A stretch of DNA of 33,849 nt from assembly GCA_946887045.1 (NCBI GenBank), contig CAMPKC010000053.1, forward strand, positions 1 to 33,849. Reading direction: 5' to 3'. A program made the translations under genes and the position numbers. Under the pieces are notes generated by a model, which was not told the origin of the DNA, did not search any database, and saw only the letters and a program-made list of their open reading frames with translations. This stretch comes from an uncultured Sphingobacteriaceae bacterium. GTDB taxonomy: Bacteria; Bacteroidota; Bacteroidia; Sphingobacteriales; Sphingobacteriaceae. Position 1 is the stretch's first letter. Every line of letters starts with the position of its first letter. Shown in pieces: positions 7,589-16,385 of this stretch.

Positions 7589-8863
7589 TTAATCATATCC
7601 GCAACATTGTTTATATTTTTTCCCACTTTCACACGGACACTGATCGTTTCGTCCAACTGTACCAAAATACTTTGTTTTCCGGTCTTGTTTTTGTTCCTCA
7701 CTACTCTTTACAGTTCTCTTATTTAAGTAATTCCCTAGTGATTCATTTAGATACAGACTAGGATTCCATCCCGTCATTAACTTGTTTAGAATAAAAGTAT
7801 CTATTGCAGAATATATTGTTCCGCTAATGGGCTCAATCACGCCGATAGCACTTGAAAAAGACCATCTTAAAAAGGTTAATATTTTGTTTTTATTTTTAAT
7901 ATTGGGAGTTTGAGAAATTAAAGCTTTGATTGCCATCTCCCTACTATGCTCTAATTGATAAAACCAATCCCTAAATTTTGCAGAACCTCGTTTTTGTCTT
8001 AACTCTAAGAATTCTTCTATTGTTAGAATATCATTCAATATTAAATCAGTGAAATCTGGAATACCAAACTTGTTTATTAGATAATTGAATGATTCGACAC
8101 TTTCGTTTTGGTTAATGTTGTATAAGTTTTTAAATTTATTTCTAAAGTTGCTTGAAGCATTCGCTTCACATATCAAATTATCGACGTTTAAGATTGCACT
8201 ATATAAAAGACTTTGATTACTCTTTGCTAGTCTTATGACCTTATTTATATTTTCTGTTTCGATGCTTTCAATGTTACCATTTTCAATACCTAATGCGTCT
8301 GTTATATTCCTATTTAAAAAATCATAATTAAGTTCTTTTTTTATCTTGGATATTGTATCATTCACATCAAGCTTTAATGTTCTTTTCTCAACATTATATA
8401 GTATCGCAGATCTAATTTCTTTCGATAAGGCGGCTCTTTCAATTTTAAAAGTTAAGTAGTCAAAGCTTGACTCAAATCTTTTATGTTTTGGTTGAGTAGA
8501 AGCGCTACAGCTAATTGTAAAAAAACCTATATGTTTTTTATTTTCCTTGTCAACGAAAAGTCCCGTATCTAACCCACTATCGTCCACCAGTTTTATGCAG
8601 TCAGATTGAATAATTCTTAAGGTTCGTTTAATTCCCAAAAATTTAAATAGAATAAAAAGGTCAGTTGTTTTTATGTAAGTTATGTTATGAATAAATATTG
8701 ATACAAATAAGTTTCTAATTAACTCGTGGGCGCCTACTTTATCCCTCAATGAAAGGTTATCAAGATATCCTATCTGGTTAACATGCGGTTTTGTTTGATC
8801 GTACCCTTCTTTAAATATGCACGATCCGTCTAGGAAATATGAGTTTATAAAAGCATCATTCAT
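7589..8863 (-). CDS. SEC-C motif protein of unknown function
   Basis: This 424-residue protein ends in a clear SEC-C zinc motif: GRNDQCPCESGKKYKQCCG, with Cys409-x-Cys411-x8-Cys420-Cys421. SEC-C tails bind zinc and often mediate protein or ribosome/translocase contacts in SecA, and they appear on many uncharacterised proteins. The first 400 residues are helix-rich, Lys/Asn/Ile-rich and match no family I can name; a segment near 330-370 (FLRWSFSSAIGVIEPISGTI) is weakly hydrophobic. The gene is markedly more AT-rich than its neighbours, which suggests horizontal transfer. It stands alone on the minus strand between the AlbA_2 gene and the MazG/helicase pair. A defence or stress role is possible from context only. 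The 262 bp upstream hold no gene. Confidence 0.7.
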   Translation of the reverse strand: MNDAFINSYFLDGSCIFKEGYDQTKPHVNQIGYLDNLSLRDKVGAHELIRNLFVSIFIHNITYIKTTDLFILFKFLGIKRTLRIIQSDCIKLVDDSGLDTGLFVDKENKKHIGFFTISCSASTQPKHKRFESSFDYLTFKIERAALSKEIRSAILYNVEKRTLKLDVNDTISKIKKELNYDFLNRNITDALGIENGNIESIETENINKVIRLAKSNQSLLYSAILNVDNLICEANASSNFRNKFKNLYNINQNESVESFNYLINKFGIPDFTDLILNDILTIEEFLELRQKRGSAKFRDWFYQLEHSREMAIKALISQTPNIKNKNKILTFLRWSFSSAIGVIEPISGTIYSAIDTFILNKLMTGWNPSLYLNESLGNYLNKRTVKSSEEQKQDRKTKYFGTVGRNDQCPCESGKKYKQCCGYD

Positions 8864-9125
8864 TGTCTTTAATTAATTATTAGTTATTAAACTCAATTCT
8901 ATTCAATGTCAAGTTTTGTAGTAAACTCCTATTCCGGTTTAAGTGTTCCTGCCGGTCACCATCTAAATATTTGAACTTCAACCATAGCTGCATTAAATAC
9001 ACGTAACTATATCTCCGGACAGAGTCCTGAATGCTCTTAATGATTTAAGACCACTGTGCTATACACCCCTAAACAGTTTACTTTGCAACATGATTACTGT
9101 TTACCTGCTAGAACAGCGATCCTAA

Positions 9126-10982
9126 CTATGACGTGGCTGATAAAAAGTACCTTTCAGTCTCTTCGTCCACAAAATACACGTAACAACCTTTCATCCCTCT
9201 TGTCATCAAAGTCCTGTATGTATTTTTAATGATCCTATCTAGCCGTTCGGATGCTCCTAGAGCATCCTTCTTCATCAAAGCCTTATATCCCTTAACTGAA
9301 GAATCATTTTTCGACCGTTTGGACGCATCCGTAATTACTTCTTCACCTCTCACAATAAAGTCTTCTCCCACTATAACTCCTATATAATCCACTTCCAATC
9401 CTTGACAAGTATGAATACATCCAACTTCATTTACAGAGTCAGGACTTACAATCCACAAACTCCCATCCGTCTCTAAGTTCCAGCGCATTTTAAAGTCAGT
9501 TTCAGGGAAAATAATGTCAAAAGTTTTAGGGTCTTTTTTACTTTCCCAGTCCCAGCAATACCCTGCAACCAATCGTGCTTTGTTGTTATGTTTATTTTTC
9601 TCAAAAATTGCATCGCGCAATTTTGAAGGACAATCGAATACCTGAAAATCATATTCCTTTTTATCCAGCTTTTCATTTGCTGTTTCCTTAATCTGCAAGG
9701 TGTTATCTAACCATGCCAGATAACCGTCGGAACCATTGCATCGAAATTGAGAGCTAAGACTTAATAAATGAACTTTAGCTTCTTCCTGAGTAATATGCTT
9801 TAAAAGCTCCTGTTCATCTCCAATATCCTTCAATGTAACTTTCTGATCCTCATCAATAAAAAACACCGAAAAGGCACTTGCCTTAATGATTTCCTTAACC
9901 TGGTTCTCACCAAGATTGCTAAACATCCCGGACTTTGCGTTAAGTCTGTGTGCCTCATCTACTATCAGGGCATCAAATACATTTTCCTCACAATCAATAA
10001 ATGCTCCTGAGCCAGTAAAAAGATTAGATATTACTGATTTTTTAAGAGTGCCGGTAAGCTTAGCCTGATAGACTGCTCTCGGAGCAGCGTTTTTGGTAAC
10101 ATATCTTGCGTTTAAACCTTTTTTTAACAGCTCTACTAAAAGGTTTACAGCAACCACGGACTTGCCAGTTCCTGGTCCTCCTTCGACAATAAGAACATTC
10201 TTGTTGGTTGGGCTTGATTGTCGTGCTAAAGCAAGAGCAGTTTCATAAACCACTTTCTGATCATCAACCAAAACAAATTCTTTATTGCCTTTTAGCATTG
10301 AGGCAATGCTATCGGAAAGACTTTTGGACGGTTTGATTTTCCCGCAGTCAATACGATACATGATATTTGACTCGTCACCATACTTGACAAACTGTTTGAT
10401 GAACCCGCGGAGCTTCAGTGCATCAGATTTTAAAAACAGCGGTGCCTTTTCAATATACTCGCTGTAAAAGTTGTTTGTTATTATCCCGTCGTCTTCATAG
10501 TTATGGAGGTAAGCGCATGGCTTCAGTTGGATATTATCTTCGTAAACAGTTTGGTTAAAGCCGTTTAAAAGTGCGGCATAAGACCATGCTTGATAAGAGG
10601 GGTGAGGTGTCAATGCATTTCCGGCTTTAAATCTTGTTCTTACCAGACTGTCTTTATCGGTAAGTTCAGCATCCTGCCACTGTTTAAGTTCAATTAAAAC
10701 CGCATGATCTTGCTTTTCTTTGTTTTGACCTGTAATTATAAAATCAAGGCGTTTAGAAGTCTGAGGTATGTGATATTCAATAGCGATGTTACAATCATTA
10801 GGAATTTCAGGGTCATGCATGATATTACTCATGTATTGCAAAGAATTCTTCCAGGAAGATAACTCGCTTAATCCGACTCTTTTGTTCCCATATGTTTCCA
10901 TGTCCTCCCGAACAATGTTTTCTATATCATTAGAAAGAATGTCCGAAAGGAATTTGCCTTTTGTGGCTTGGTAGATTATCAT
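9126..10982 (-). CDS. Nuclease-helicase fusion: PD-(D/E)XK-like domain plus DUF2075 helicase
   Basis: This is a 618-residue protein with two visible modules. The first, about 60-105, reads RLDFIITG (Asp80) then VLIELKQW (Glu98, Lys100), which fits a PD-(D/E)XK nuclease core. The second is a superfamily 1-like helicase of the DUF2075 / Schlafen group 3 type: Walker A GGPGTGKS (268-275), Walker B LIVDEAHR (339-346), motif III-like FFIDEDQK (374-381), SSQFRC (410-415), HTCQGLEVDYIG (524-535) and a final NTYRTLMTRGMKG (587-599). Its ATG follows the TAA of the upstream MazG-like gene with no gap (TAAATG), so the two are translated together. A nucleic-acid surveillance or anti-phage role is inferred; helicase motifs are seen directly. 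Confidence 0.8.
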   Translation of the reverse strand: MIIYQATKGKFLSDILSNDIENIVREDMETYGNKRVGLSELSSWKNSLQYMSNIMHDPEIPNDCNIAIEYHIPQTSKRLDFIITGQNKEKQDHAVLIELKQWQDAELTDKDSLVRTRFKAGNALTPHPSYQAWSYAALLNGFNQTVYEDNIQLKPCAYLHNYEDDGIITNNFYSEYIEKAPLFLKSDALKLRGFIKQFVKYGDESNIMYRIDCGKIKPSKSLSDSIASMLKGNKEFVLVDDQKVVYETALALARQSSPTNKNVLIVEGGPGTGKSVVAVNLLVELLKKGLNARYVTKNAAPRAVYQAKLTGTLKKSVISNLFTGSGAFIDCEENVFDALIVDEAHRLNAKSGMFSNLGENQVKEIIKASAFSVFFIDEDQKVTLKDIGDEQELLKHITQEEAKVHLLSLSSQFRCNGSDGYLAWLDNTLQIKETANEKLDKKEYDFQVFDCPSKLRDAIFEKNKHNNKARLVAGYCWDWESKKDPKTFDIIFPETDFKMRWNLETDGSLWIVSPDSVNEVGCIHTCQGLEVDYIGVIVGEDFIVRGEEVITDASKRSKNDSSVKGYKALMKKDALGASERLDRIIKNTYRTLMTRGMKGCYVYFVDEETERYFLSATS

Positions 10983-11339
10983 TTATAGCTCGTCATACTT
11001 TTTAGCTGTACCCTTCGCCTTATCTACGGGATATTTCACAGCGTTTGACTTTATTTTTTCAAGCACTATTTCGTTGATGTCTAGATCGTATTTATGAGCG
11101 AGCAATATTGCATATCCGATTACGTCCGCTAACTCTTGTTTCACCTTTTCGGGGTTAGCCTGTTCGGCTTTTTTCCAGAGAAACAATTCATTTAGTTCAG
11201 ATGCTTCAATTGAAAGGGCTAAAGCCAGATCTTTTGCATTATGAAATTGCTCCCAATCCCTTTCTTCTCTGAATTTCAATAGAGCATCAAGCAAAACCTT
11301 CCAGCTATTTTTATTTGTATCAGAACTTTCACTCATCAT
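10983..11339 (-). CDS. MazG-like nucleotide pyrophosphohydrolase
   Basis: This 118-residue all-alpha protein matches the MazG/RS21-C6 (dCTPase-like) family. The metal-binding helices are visible as EASE (Glu45, Glu48) and ELAD (Glu69, Asp72), the EXXE...EXXD signature, followed by the conserved tail EKIKSNAVKYPVDKAKGTAK. Such enzymes cut (d)NTPs to (d)NMP and pyrophosphate. Length is normal for the single-domain family. It is the first gene of a two-gene unit with the nuclease-DUF2075 helicase and directly abuts it. Nucleotide depletion or house-cleaning of modified nucleotides during infection is a reasonable inference from the pairing. Substrate specificity cannot be read from the sequence. 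Confidence 0.85.
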   Translation of the reverse strand: MMSESSDTNKNSWKVLLDALLKFREERDWEQFHNAKDLALALSIEASELNELFLWKKAEQANPEKVKQELADVIGYAILLAHKYDLDINEIVLEKIKSNAVKYPVDKAKGTAKKYDEL

Positions 11340-11438
11340 GTGATTTCAGTATGGTTTCACCCTGTGATATTAGAAAAAATAATCCACATACCCAATAATT
11401 AGCGACAATGTTCTACACCAACATCTCTAAACCCGACA

Positions 11439-11529
11439 GAAAAGGATACCGGCCTCCGCGCCTAAGGCCTGCAGGCGTATGAGTGTATGGCGGGGCCACA
11501 GCACCCACGAAGCCGCGCCTATCCTTTTC
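11439..11529. repeat. Inverted repeat with GC-rich interior
   Basis: GAAAAGGATA at 11439-11448 and TATCCTTTTC at 11520-11529 are a perfect 10-bp inverted pair bounding a GC-rich 71-bp interior that contains the short palindromic run AGGCCTGCAGGC. It lies in the 229-bp gap between the MazG-like gene and the beta-lactamase-fold gene. It may be a small mobile or REP-like element or an RNA structure at the end of the beta-lactamase-fold transcript; nothing decides between these. Confidence 0.4.
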
Positions 11530-11568
11530 AAATCATCAAGCTGCCTCATTCTACCAGAAAAGAAATTG

Positions 11569-13044
11569 TTAAATCTTTTTCGCCGGAATCTTAGCCCCGT
11601 TCTGATAGATCACCAGGCTCTCGACCACACCACTTGCGTTCTTAATAAATTCAAGACCGATGGGCGCTACCTTTACGAAGTACTTATTTTCTGCTTCGGG
11701 GAAGAGATCCAGTTTCCCCTGACCGGTGGCCTGAGCTTTTAACTGTCCGCCCTCTTTGCTAATGGTTAAAATAAAACCGGGACTGATCTCATACTTACCC
11801 ACATACGCAGAGGAGATACTATCGGGGACAGCAACCAGCTTTTTAACCTGGGGCTTGTAAAAACCGTTCCATTGATACACAGTGGCTACGCTGTTAATGA
11901 TCTCCTGCATGATGGCTCCGTTATCAGAGTTTACCATTACTACTACGCCATTTCCGCCGTCCATGCTTCCGAAGTACTGGCAACGGAAACCTTCGTTAGC
12001 CCCGCCATGACTAAAGAAGTTTTGTTCGCCCAGCTTTTGAACGAATACACCCAAAGCCGCCTGACGATCGATGTATGGTGTAAGCATGAGCCGGGTGGTT
12101 TCCTGAGAAAGTACTTTATTTGACTTGCCCTGCAGGGAAAGCTGTGTCTCGATGATGAATTTAGCCAGATCTGTTGGGGTGGTCCATAAGGCTGCTGCTG
12201 CCATTTCGGGATAGGTATGATATTTACCGGGCACCGCATTGCCGTCTGCACGATAAGCGGTGGCGAGGTGTTTAGCCTGACCTAAACTGGGGTGCTGATA
12301 GTAAAAGCTGTGGTTCATGCCCAAAGGTTTCAGAACGGTTTGGAGGGCAAAATCCTGGTAGGGCTTTTTGCTGATATCCATTGCGATGAGCTGCGAGATG
12401 GTTGTTCCGCCGCCGGAGTATACGGACTTGATACCTGGTTCGGCATTTGAGCGCACGGCAGCAGAATTAGCCGGTGCCGTTCCGTTTAGCACCTCGATCA
12501 CTGATGGTATTTTATCGCCCTGCTTATAGCCGCCAAAGCCATGTACGGTTAAGCCGGCGGTATGGCTCAGCAGGTTGGCCAGGCTTATCTTCTTGTTTTT
12601 CGATATGGAATCGTAAGGGAATTTCCAGGAGCTGAGATACGTGTTAATATCGGCATACAGGTCGATCTTCTTATCCTGTACCAGCTTGAGCATGGCCATG
12701 GCATTGAGTGATTTGCTGATGGAGGCCGCCTGAAAACGGGTGGTGGGACTGGCAATTCTTTTTTCGGATATGTCTGCATAGCCGTATGCCTTGGCCCAGT
12801 CGATCTTAAAGTTTTTTACTACGGCAATGCTCACAGCCGGGATTTTATGATATTGTATGCGTTGACTTAGAGTCCATAAGCTGTCTCCCTCTACCACCAC
12901 GGCTCCCGCAAGGCTTTGTTCTACTTTAAAGATCCGGTCTTGTACTTCTTTGGAATACCCGGAAGACTGAGCAAATAGGCTGAGCGGAGTTAAAATAGTT
13001 AAGTTTAGCGCCAGCAGAAAGAGGGTTTTGGTGATTGGTTTCAT
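11569..13044 (-). CDS. Secreted serine hydrolase, class C beta-lactamase / PBP fold
   Basis: This 491-residue protein belongs to the S12 / beta-lactamase family (PF00144). I chose the ATG at 13044 because it opens a clear signal peptide (MKPITKTLFLLALNLTILTP...LFAQ, cleavage near 26); the longer frame upstream runs into repeat DNA. The nucleophile motif SISK is at 108-111, the second motif YSG at 209-211 (Tyr as in class C enzymes), and HGG at 346-348. A C-terminal beta-rich domain (about 395-491, AYVGKYEISPGF...) is typical of periplasmic Bacteroidota members. Likely roles are esterase or D-aminopeptidase/transpeptidase-like activity in the periplasm; true beta-lactamase activity cannot be inferred. 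It stands alone. Confidence 0.85.
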   Translation of the reverse strand: MKPITKTLFLLALNLTILTPLSLFAQSSGYSKEVQDRIFKVEQSLAGAVVVEGDSLWTLSQRIQYHKIPAVSIAVVKNFKIDWAKAYGYADISEKRIASPTTRFQAASISKSLNAMAMLKLVQDKKIDLYADINTYLSSWKFPYDSISKNKKISLANLLSHTAGLTVHGFGGYKQGDKIPSVIEVLNGTAPANSAAVRSNAEPGIKSVYSGGGTTISQLIAMDISKKPYQDFALQTVLKPLGMNHSFYYQHPSLGQAKHLATAYRADGNAVPGKYHTYPEMAAAALWTTPTDLAKFIIETQLSLQGKSNKVLSQETTRLMLTPYIDRQAALGVFVQKLGEQNFFSHGGANEGFRCQYFGSMDGGNGVVVMVNSDNGAIMQEIINSVATVYQWNGFYKPQVKKLVAVPDSISSAYVGKYEISPGFILTISKEGGQLKAQATGQGKLDLFPEAENKYFVKVAPIGLEFIKNASGVVESLVIYQNGAKIPAKKI

Positions 13045-13103
13045 GTTGGGGATGTTTTTATGTTTAAATGTAAAAATAAATTGGAAATAGGTGGGTAGGA
13101 TAA

Positions 13104-13443
13104 CCTCACCCTTGATCCCTCTCCTCAAGGAGAGGGTGTTGGCGCTTTAGCCGGTATGGCGACTAAGAATAAATGTTGTTAAAAAGCTTAATCGTTGTAT
13201 TACTCGCCTCTGGTTCCCTTCTCCTCGAGGAGAAGGGTTAGGGATGAGGTGATAGACAAATGGTGTAATCACCTCAGCCTTGAACCCTCTTTTCAAGGAG
13301 AGGGTGTTGGTGCTTTAGCCGGTATGGCGCTTAAAGTAAAATGTTGTTAAAAAGGTCAATCGTTGGTTGTATTATACGCCCCTGGTTCCCTTCTCCTTGA
13401 GGAGAAGGGTTAGGGATGAGGTGTTAAGATGATGGTGTAATCG
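13104..13443. repeat. Two tandem palindromic units (about 168-172 bp each)
   Basis: Unit 1 covers 13104-13271 and unit 2 covers 13272-13443. Each starts with CCTCA(C/G)CCTTGA and ends with GGGTTAGGGATGAGGTG, which are inverted relatives of each other, so each unit has terminal inverted repeats. Inside each are two near-perfect hairpins: a CCCTCTCCT stem type at 13117-13136 and a perfect 22-bp palindrome at 13216-13237 centred on CTCGAG. The conserved middle reads GGCGCTTTAGCCGGTATGGCG. No protein is encoded; the open frames here are translations of the repeat. Confidence 0.75.
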
Positions 13444-13583
13444 CCTCAGCCTTCAAGCCCGGCGCACTGCTTCCCCCATACTCTCTTCCATTGTTGGTGT
13501 TCCCCACCAACAATATATTGCTTGCATTAACCACCTCCGCCTTCGGCACCTCCGCCAGCGGAGGACAGCATAAGGCCTATCTG
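13444..13583. repeat. Second repeat type, copy A
   Basis: This 140-bp block begins like the tandem units (CCTCAGCCTTCAAG) and then differs: it contains a hairpin around GTTGGTG/CACCAAC near 13490-13516 and a GC-rich hairpin (CCTCCGCC...GGCGGAGG type) near 13540-13565. A second copy lies at 14072-14210. The hairpin is the same sequence as the one at 248-271, in reverse orientation. Confidence 0.65.
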
Positions 13584-13768
13584 TCCTTTACTGACATTCT
13601 CGTTTGAAAATGTGTCATTGTTCATAGATCTCCGTTGCTGTCCTGATTTCGTGACCTCAAACAGAAGAACTTTTATTTAGTTCGTGAACGCTACCTGTTG
13701 GAGATTAAGCCACTTGTCTCGCTGGTGGGGACACAATAATGGGATAACATATTATCCGGATTGCAAAT
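13584..13768. other. Unique spacer between repeat blocks
   Basis: I see no gene in this stretch. It contains one partial relative of the 248-271 hairpin element (GGTGGGGACACAATAATGGG near 13722-13742) that lacks its second arm. It separates the two repeat blocks of the array. Confidence 0.4.
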
Positions 13769-14071
13769 GTTGGCGCTTTAGCCGATACGGCGCCTAAATA
13801 ATAAATGTTGTTTAAAAGTTTAATCGTTGTGTTGCCTGCCTCTGGTACCCTTCTCCTGGAGGAGAAGGGTTAGGGATGAGGTGATAGACAGATGGTGTAA
13901 TCACCTCACTCTTGATCCCTCTCCTGGAGGAGAGGGTGTTGGCGCTTTAGCCGGTATGGCGCTTAAATAAAAATGTTGTTTAAAAGCTTAATCGTTGTGT
14001 TACCTGCCTTTGGTTCCCTTCTCCTTGAGGAGAAGGGTTAGGGATGAGGTGATAGACAGATGGTGTAATCA
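13769..14071. repeat. Partial and complete palindromic units
   Basis: Positions 13769-13903 are a unit that lacks its left arm and begins at TGTTGGCGCTTTAGCC; 13904-14071 are a complete 168-bp unit of the same type as 13104-13443. Both keep the paired hairpins, with compensating changes: the palindrome centre is CTGGAG or CTTGAGG here and CTCGAG in unit 1. The block together with the following copy repeats the order of the first block, which suggests that the array grew by duplicating larger segments. Confidence 0.7.
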
Positions 14072-14210
14072 CCTCAGCCTTCAAGCCCGGCGCAGTGCTT
14101 CCCCATCCTCTCTTCCATTGTTAGTGTCCACCATCAACAATATATTGCTTGCTTTAACCACCTCCGCCTTCGGCACCTCCGCCAGCGGAGGACAGCATGA
14201 CGCCTATCTG
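14072..14210. repeat. Second repeat type, copy B
   Basis: Near-identical to 13444-13583 over its length, with a degenerated first hairpin (GTTAGTG...CATCAAC near 14129-14152) and an intact GC-rich hairpin near 14165-14190. It ends about 25 bp before the stop codon of the M48 protease gene, which converges on the array. Confidence 0.65.
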
Positions 14211-14235
14211 GACTAGCTCAGCTTGTTATGCATCT

Positions 14236-16368
14236 TCATAAGGTCTGTGGTTCGGCCTGTGCCAGAGCTGTTTGCCTTTTTAAAATATTGTTCTGAAACC
14301 CTAATGCACTCTTTTTTACAAGAAAATTGTAGTCTATCGTAATAGAAACAAAAGCATTCATAGCATCGTTGAGTACCTGAATTTCATCATTCAGATATTG
14401 CGCCGAGGTATAATAAATATGATCACTATTGACCAGCTTCTCGATGCACTTTAAATATTCTGTCAAAGAATCTTCAGCTATCAGTTTGTCATCATTTAAT
14501 AATGCCTCGAAGCGTTCCTTCAATTCCTTCTCTTTCCGGATAATCTGCATAACCTGAATTTTTATGTCCTCATGCTGCATAGTGGTATATACCGGGTTAA
14601 CTACATCGATCATTTCATTGTACAGCTTAAGATCAAGCTCCGCAAGCTCAACCTGGCGAAACATGTCGGCATAGGCCAGTTTTAACTGTGTCCTCTCACT
14701 TGCTGAGGTACATGCCCTCAGAGTATAATGATATATCGCTTTATCGCGATCCGTTATTTTAAGTCTTGCCTCTTCAAGCTCTTTATTAAGTCTTCCTTTA
14801 ATGATCTCTGCTTCATAGGCAGGAAATTTTTCTCCATCAAAGTCGAAAGACCGGATTCCTGTATTTCCTTCGCTCAGGGAAGCAAGAACATTAATATCAT
14901 TTTCCAGATTTGCGATTAATGCAGGCAAGCGGCTATAATTATCAGAGAACAAGTCTCCGGATAATGCCCCGCCCGCGTCCATTTCTGAGTATTCCAGTTC
15001 GAACCGCTCGATGTTCCTGTTATTATAATAGCCGTTAAACTCGGGCTGAAGCGAGGTGGAGCCCAAATGATCAAGGTATTTTACTTCAAATTCTTCAGCA
15101 CTCAAAAGCAATGGACTATCTTCAAACTGAACGTCTTCGTAAAGTTTATCGGTAAATTTCTGCTGAATGCGCGCTGCGTCGCTAAACAATTCCCAGGCCG
15201 AATTGTCAACCAAACCGGCATCAATATTCATCTCAGAAAAGAAAGCAATCCGGTCTGATGTGTCAGGATGCGAGGCCCATTGATCTTTGATGATAATACG
15301 GCTCTTGCCAAGCAGATCGAAGCTATTGGCATCAATCATGGGCAAGCCGTTGTTCAGAGGGATTTTATATTTTGCTGCATAAAGCTGCATCAGTTTAAAA
15401 TGATGGGTGTATATATTTTCGGCTTTCCAGTTCTCACGGATCAAGGTGCCGTAAAAATTAAGCAGTTCGGTATAGCATTCTGTCGCAAAATCACTTCTGT
15501 ACTGTGCAGTGATATTGCTTCTGGAGCCACTGACACTCGCAGCAACAGCATCTGCATGAAACTCCATCTGTCTTGACAGGCTCATATGTTCTTTATTGAG
15601 CAGAACATATACTTTGCGCATAATCCATTGCATTGCCTGAATGATCAGGCTAGCCAATTCTTTAAATATCCGAAAGTACCAGGTGGAGTTTCCCCAGTTT
15701 GTGAGGGCGTTGTTATAACGTTCGTTATCGAATAAGATCTTGTGGATAATCAGGTTGAAATGATAAACATAGGCTCCGAGCGCCATACTCTTTTGCGAAA
15801 AATGCCCGAACTCATGTCCGAGAACCCCTTTAAATTCACTTATAGTTAGCGAATTAACCAATCCAGCTCCGATATACAAGTTCTTGCGCTGAGGAAAAAA
15901 CATACTTAAAAAGACAGAGTCGTATGCTACCATTGCGTTAACATCCTCAACAAGAAAAATTTTCTTTGGAAAAGATGATCCTGCTTCGGTAGTTACCCTC
16001 CTTATAAATTCAAATAAAAGTGGCTCATCATTTTCGAAGATCTGAACGGCACCCTCACGGCCTCTGTTTAGTTTGATTACTAGCGAATTAAATACAAAGA
16101 TCACGATCATTACTGCCAGACCCAGTCCGCCTATAACGAGCAAAAGCGTTAAAGTATTTCGGGCTTCCAATGCAATAGCGCCCACCAGCAAAACAACCAG
16201 TGCAGCTATTCCCAGTGCCATCGTAACGACAGCTATGTACGATAATAGAAATAATACACAGAGCAGGAATACTTTAATTACCTGTCTTTTAAATTCTGAT
16301 GTAGGCTGTATATACTGCCTGTTAGACTCCTTAGGTGGTAAAGGATACTCGGAAATGGTAAATGGCAT
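14236..16368 (-). CDS. M48 family membrane metalloprotease
   Basis: This is a 710-residue zinc protease. The catalytic HEFGH is at 185-189 and the third ligand lies in EFHAD (Glu269 to Asp273), the HExxH...ExxxD arrangement of M48 (HtpX/Ste24-like) enzymes. Two long hydrophobic segments (about 31-65 and 72-96) anchor the N-terminus in the inner membrane before the protease domain; a third weak one lies near 235-255. The C-terminal 330 residues are helix-rich and charged and have no family I can name, which makes the protein much longer than HtpX. Membrane protein quality control is the likely role. It is a single-gene unit; a candidate promoter lies just upstream. Confidence 0.85.
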   Translation of the reverse strand: MPFTISEYPLPPKESNRQYIQPTSEFKRQVIKVFLLCVLFLLSYIAVVTMALGIAALVVLLVGAIALEARNTLTLLLVIGGLGLAVMIVIFVFNSLVIKLNRGREGAVQIFENDEPLLFEFIRRVTTEAGSSFPKKIFLVEDVNAMVAYDSVFLSMFFPQRKNLYIGAGLVNSLTISEFKGVLGHEFGHFSQKSMALGAYVYHFNLIIHKILFDNERYNNALTNWGNSTWYFRIFKELASLIIQAMQWIMRKVYVLLNKEHMSLSRQMEFHADAVAASVSGSRSNITAQYRSDFATECYTELLNFYGTLIRENWKAENIYTHHFKLMQLYAAKYKIPLNNGLPMIDANSFDLLGKSRIIIKDQWASHPDTSDRIAFFSEMNIDAGLVDNSAWELFSDAARIQQKFTDKLYEDVQFEDSPLLLSAEEFEVKYLDHLGSTSLQPEFNGYYNNRNIERFELEYSEMDAGGALSGDLFSDNYSRLPALIANLENDINVLASLSEGNTGIRSFDFDGEKFPAYEAEIIKGRLNKELEEARLKITDRDKAIYHYTLRACTSASERTQLKLAYADMFRQVELAELDLKLYNEMIDVVNPVYTTMQHEDIKIQVMQIIRKEKELKERFEALLNDDKLIAEDSLTEYLKCIEKLVNSDHIYYTSAQYLNDEIQVLNDAMNAFVSITIDYNFLVKKSALGFQNNILKRQTALAQAEPQTL

Positions 16369-16385
16369 AATATTGTTTAGGTGAT

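Noticed and set aside
5866..8986. Shared 16-bp sequence (TTGAACTTGAACCATA, one mismatch) at 5866-5881 and 8971-8986 as attachment sites
   Set aside because: It is a single short match with no integrase and no tRNA nearby; chance similarity is possible.
13045..13128. Longer N-terminus of the beta-lactamase-fold protein
   Set aside because: The extra 28 residues precede a clear signal peptide start and run into repeat DNA.
13104..14210. CRISPR array
   Set aside because: Repeats are about 170 bp with internal hairpins and no short regular spacers; no cas genes are nearby.
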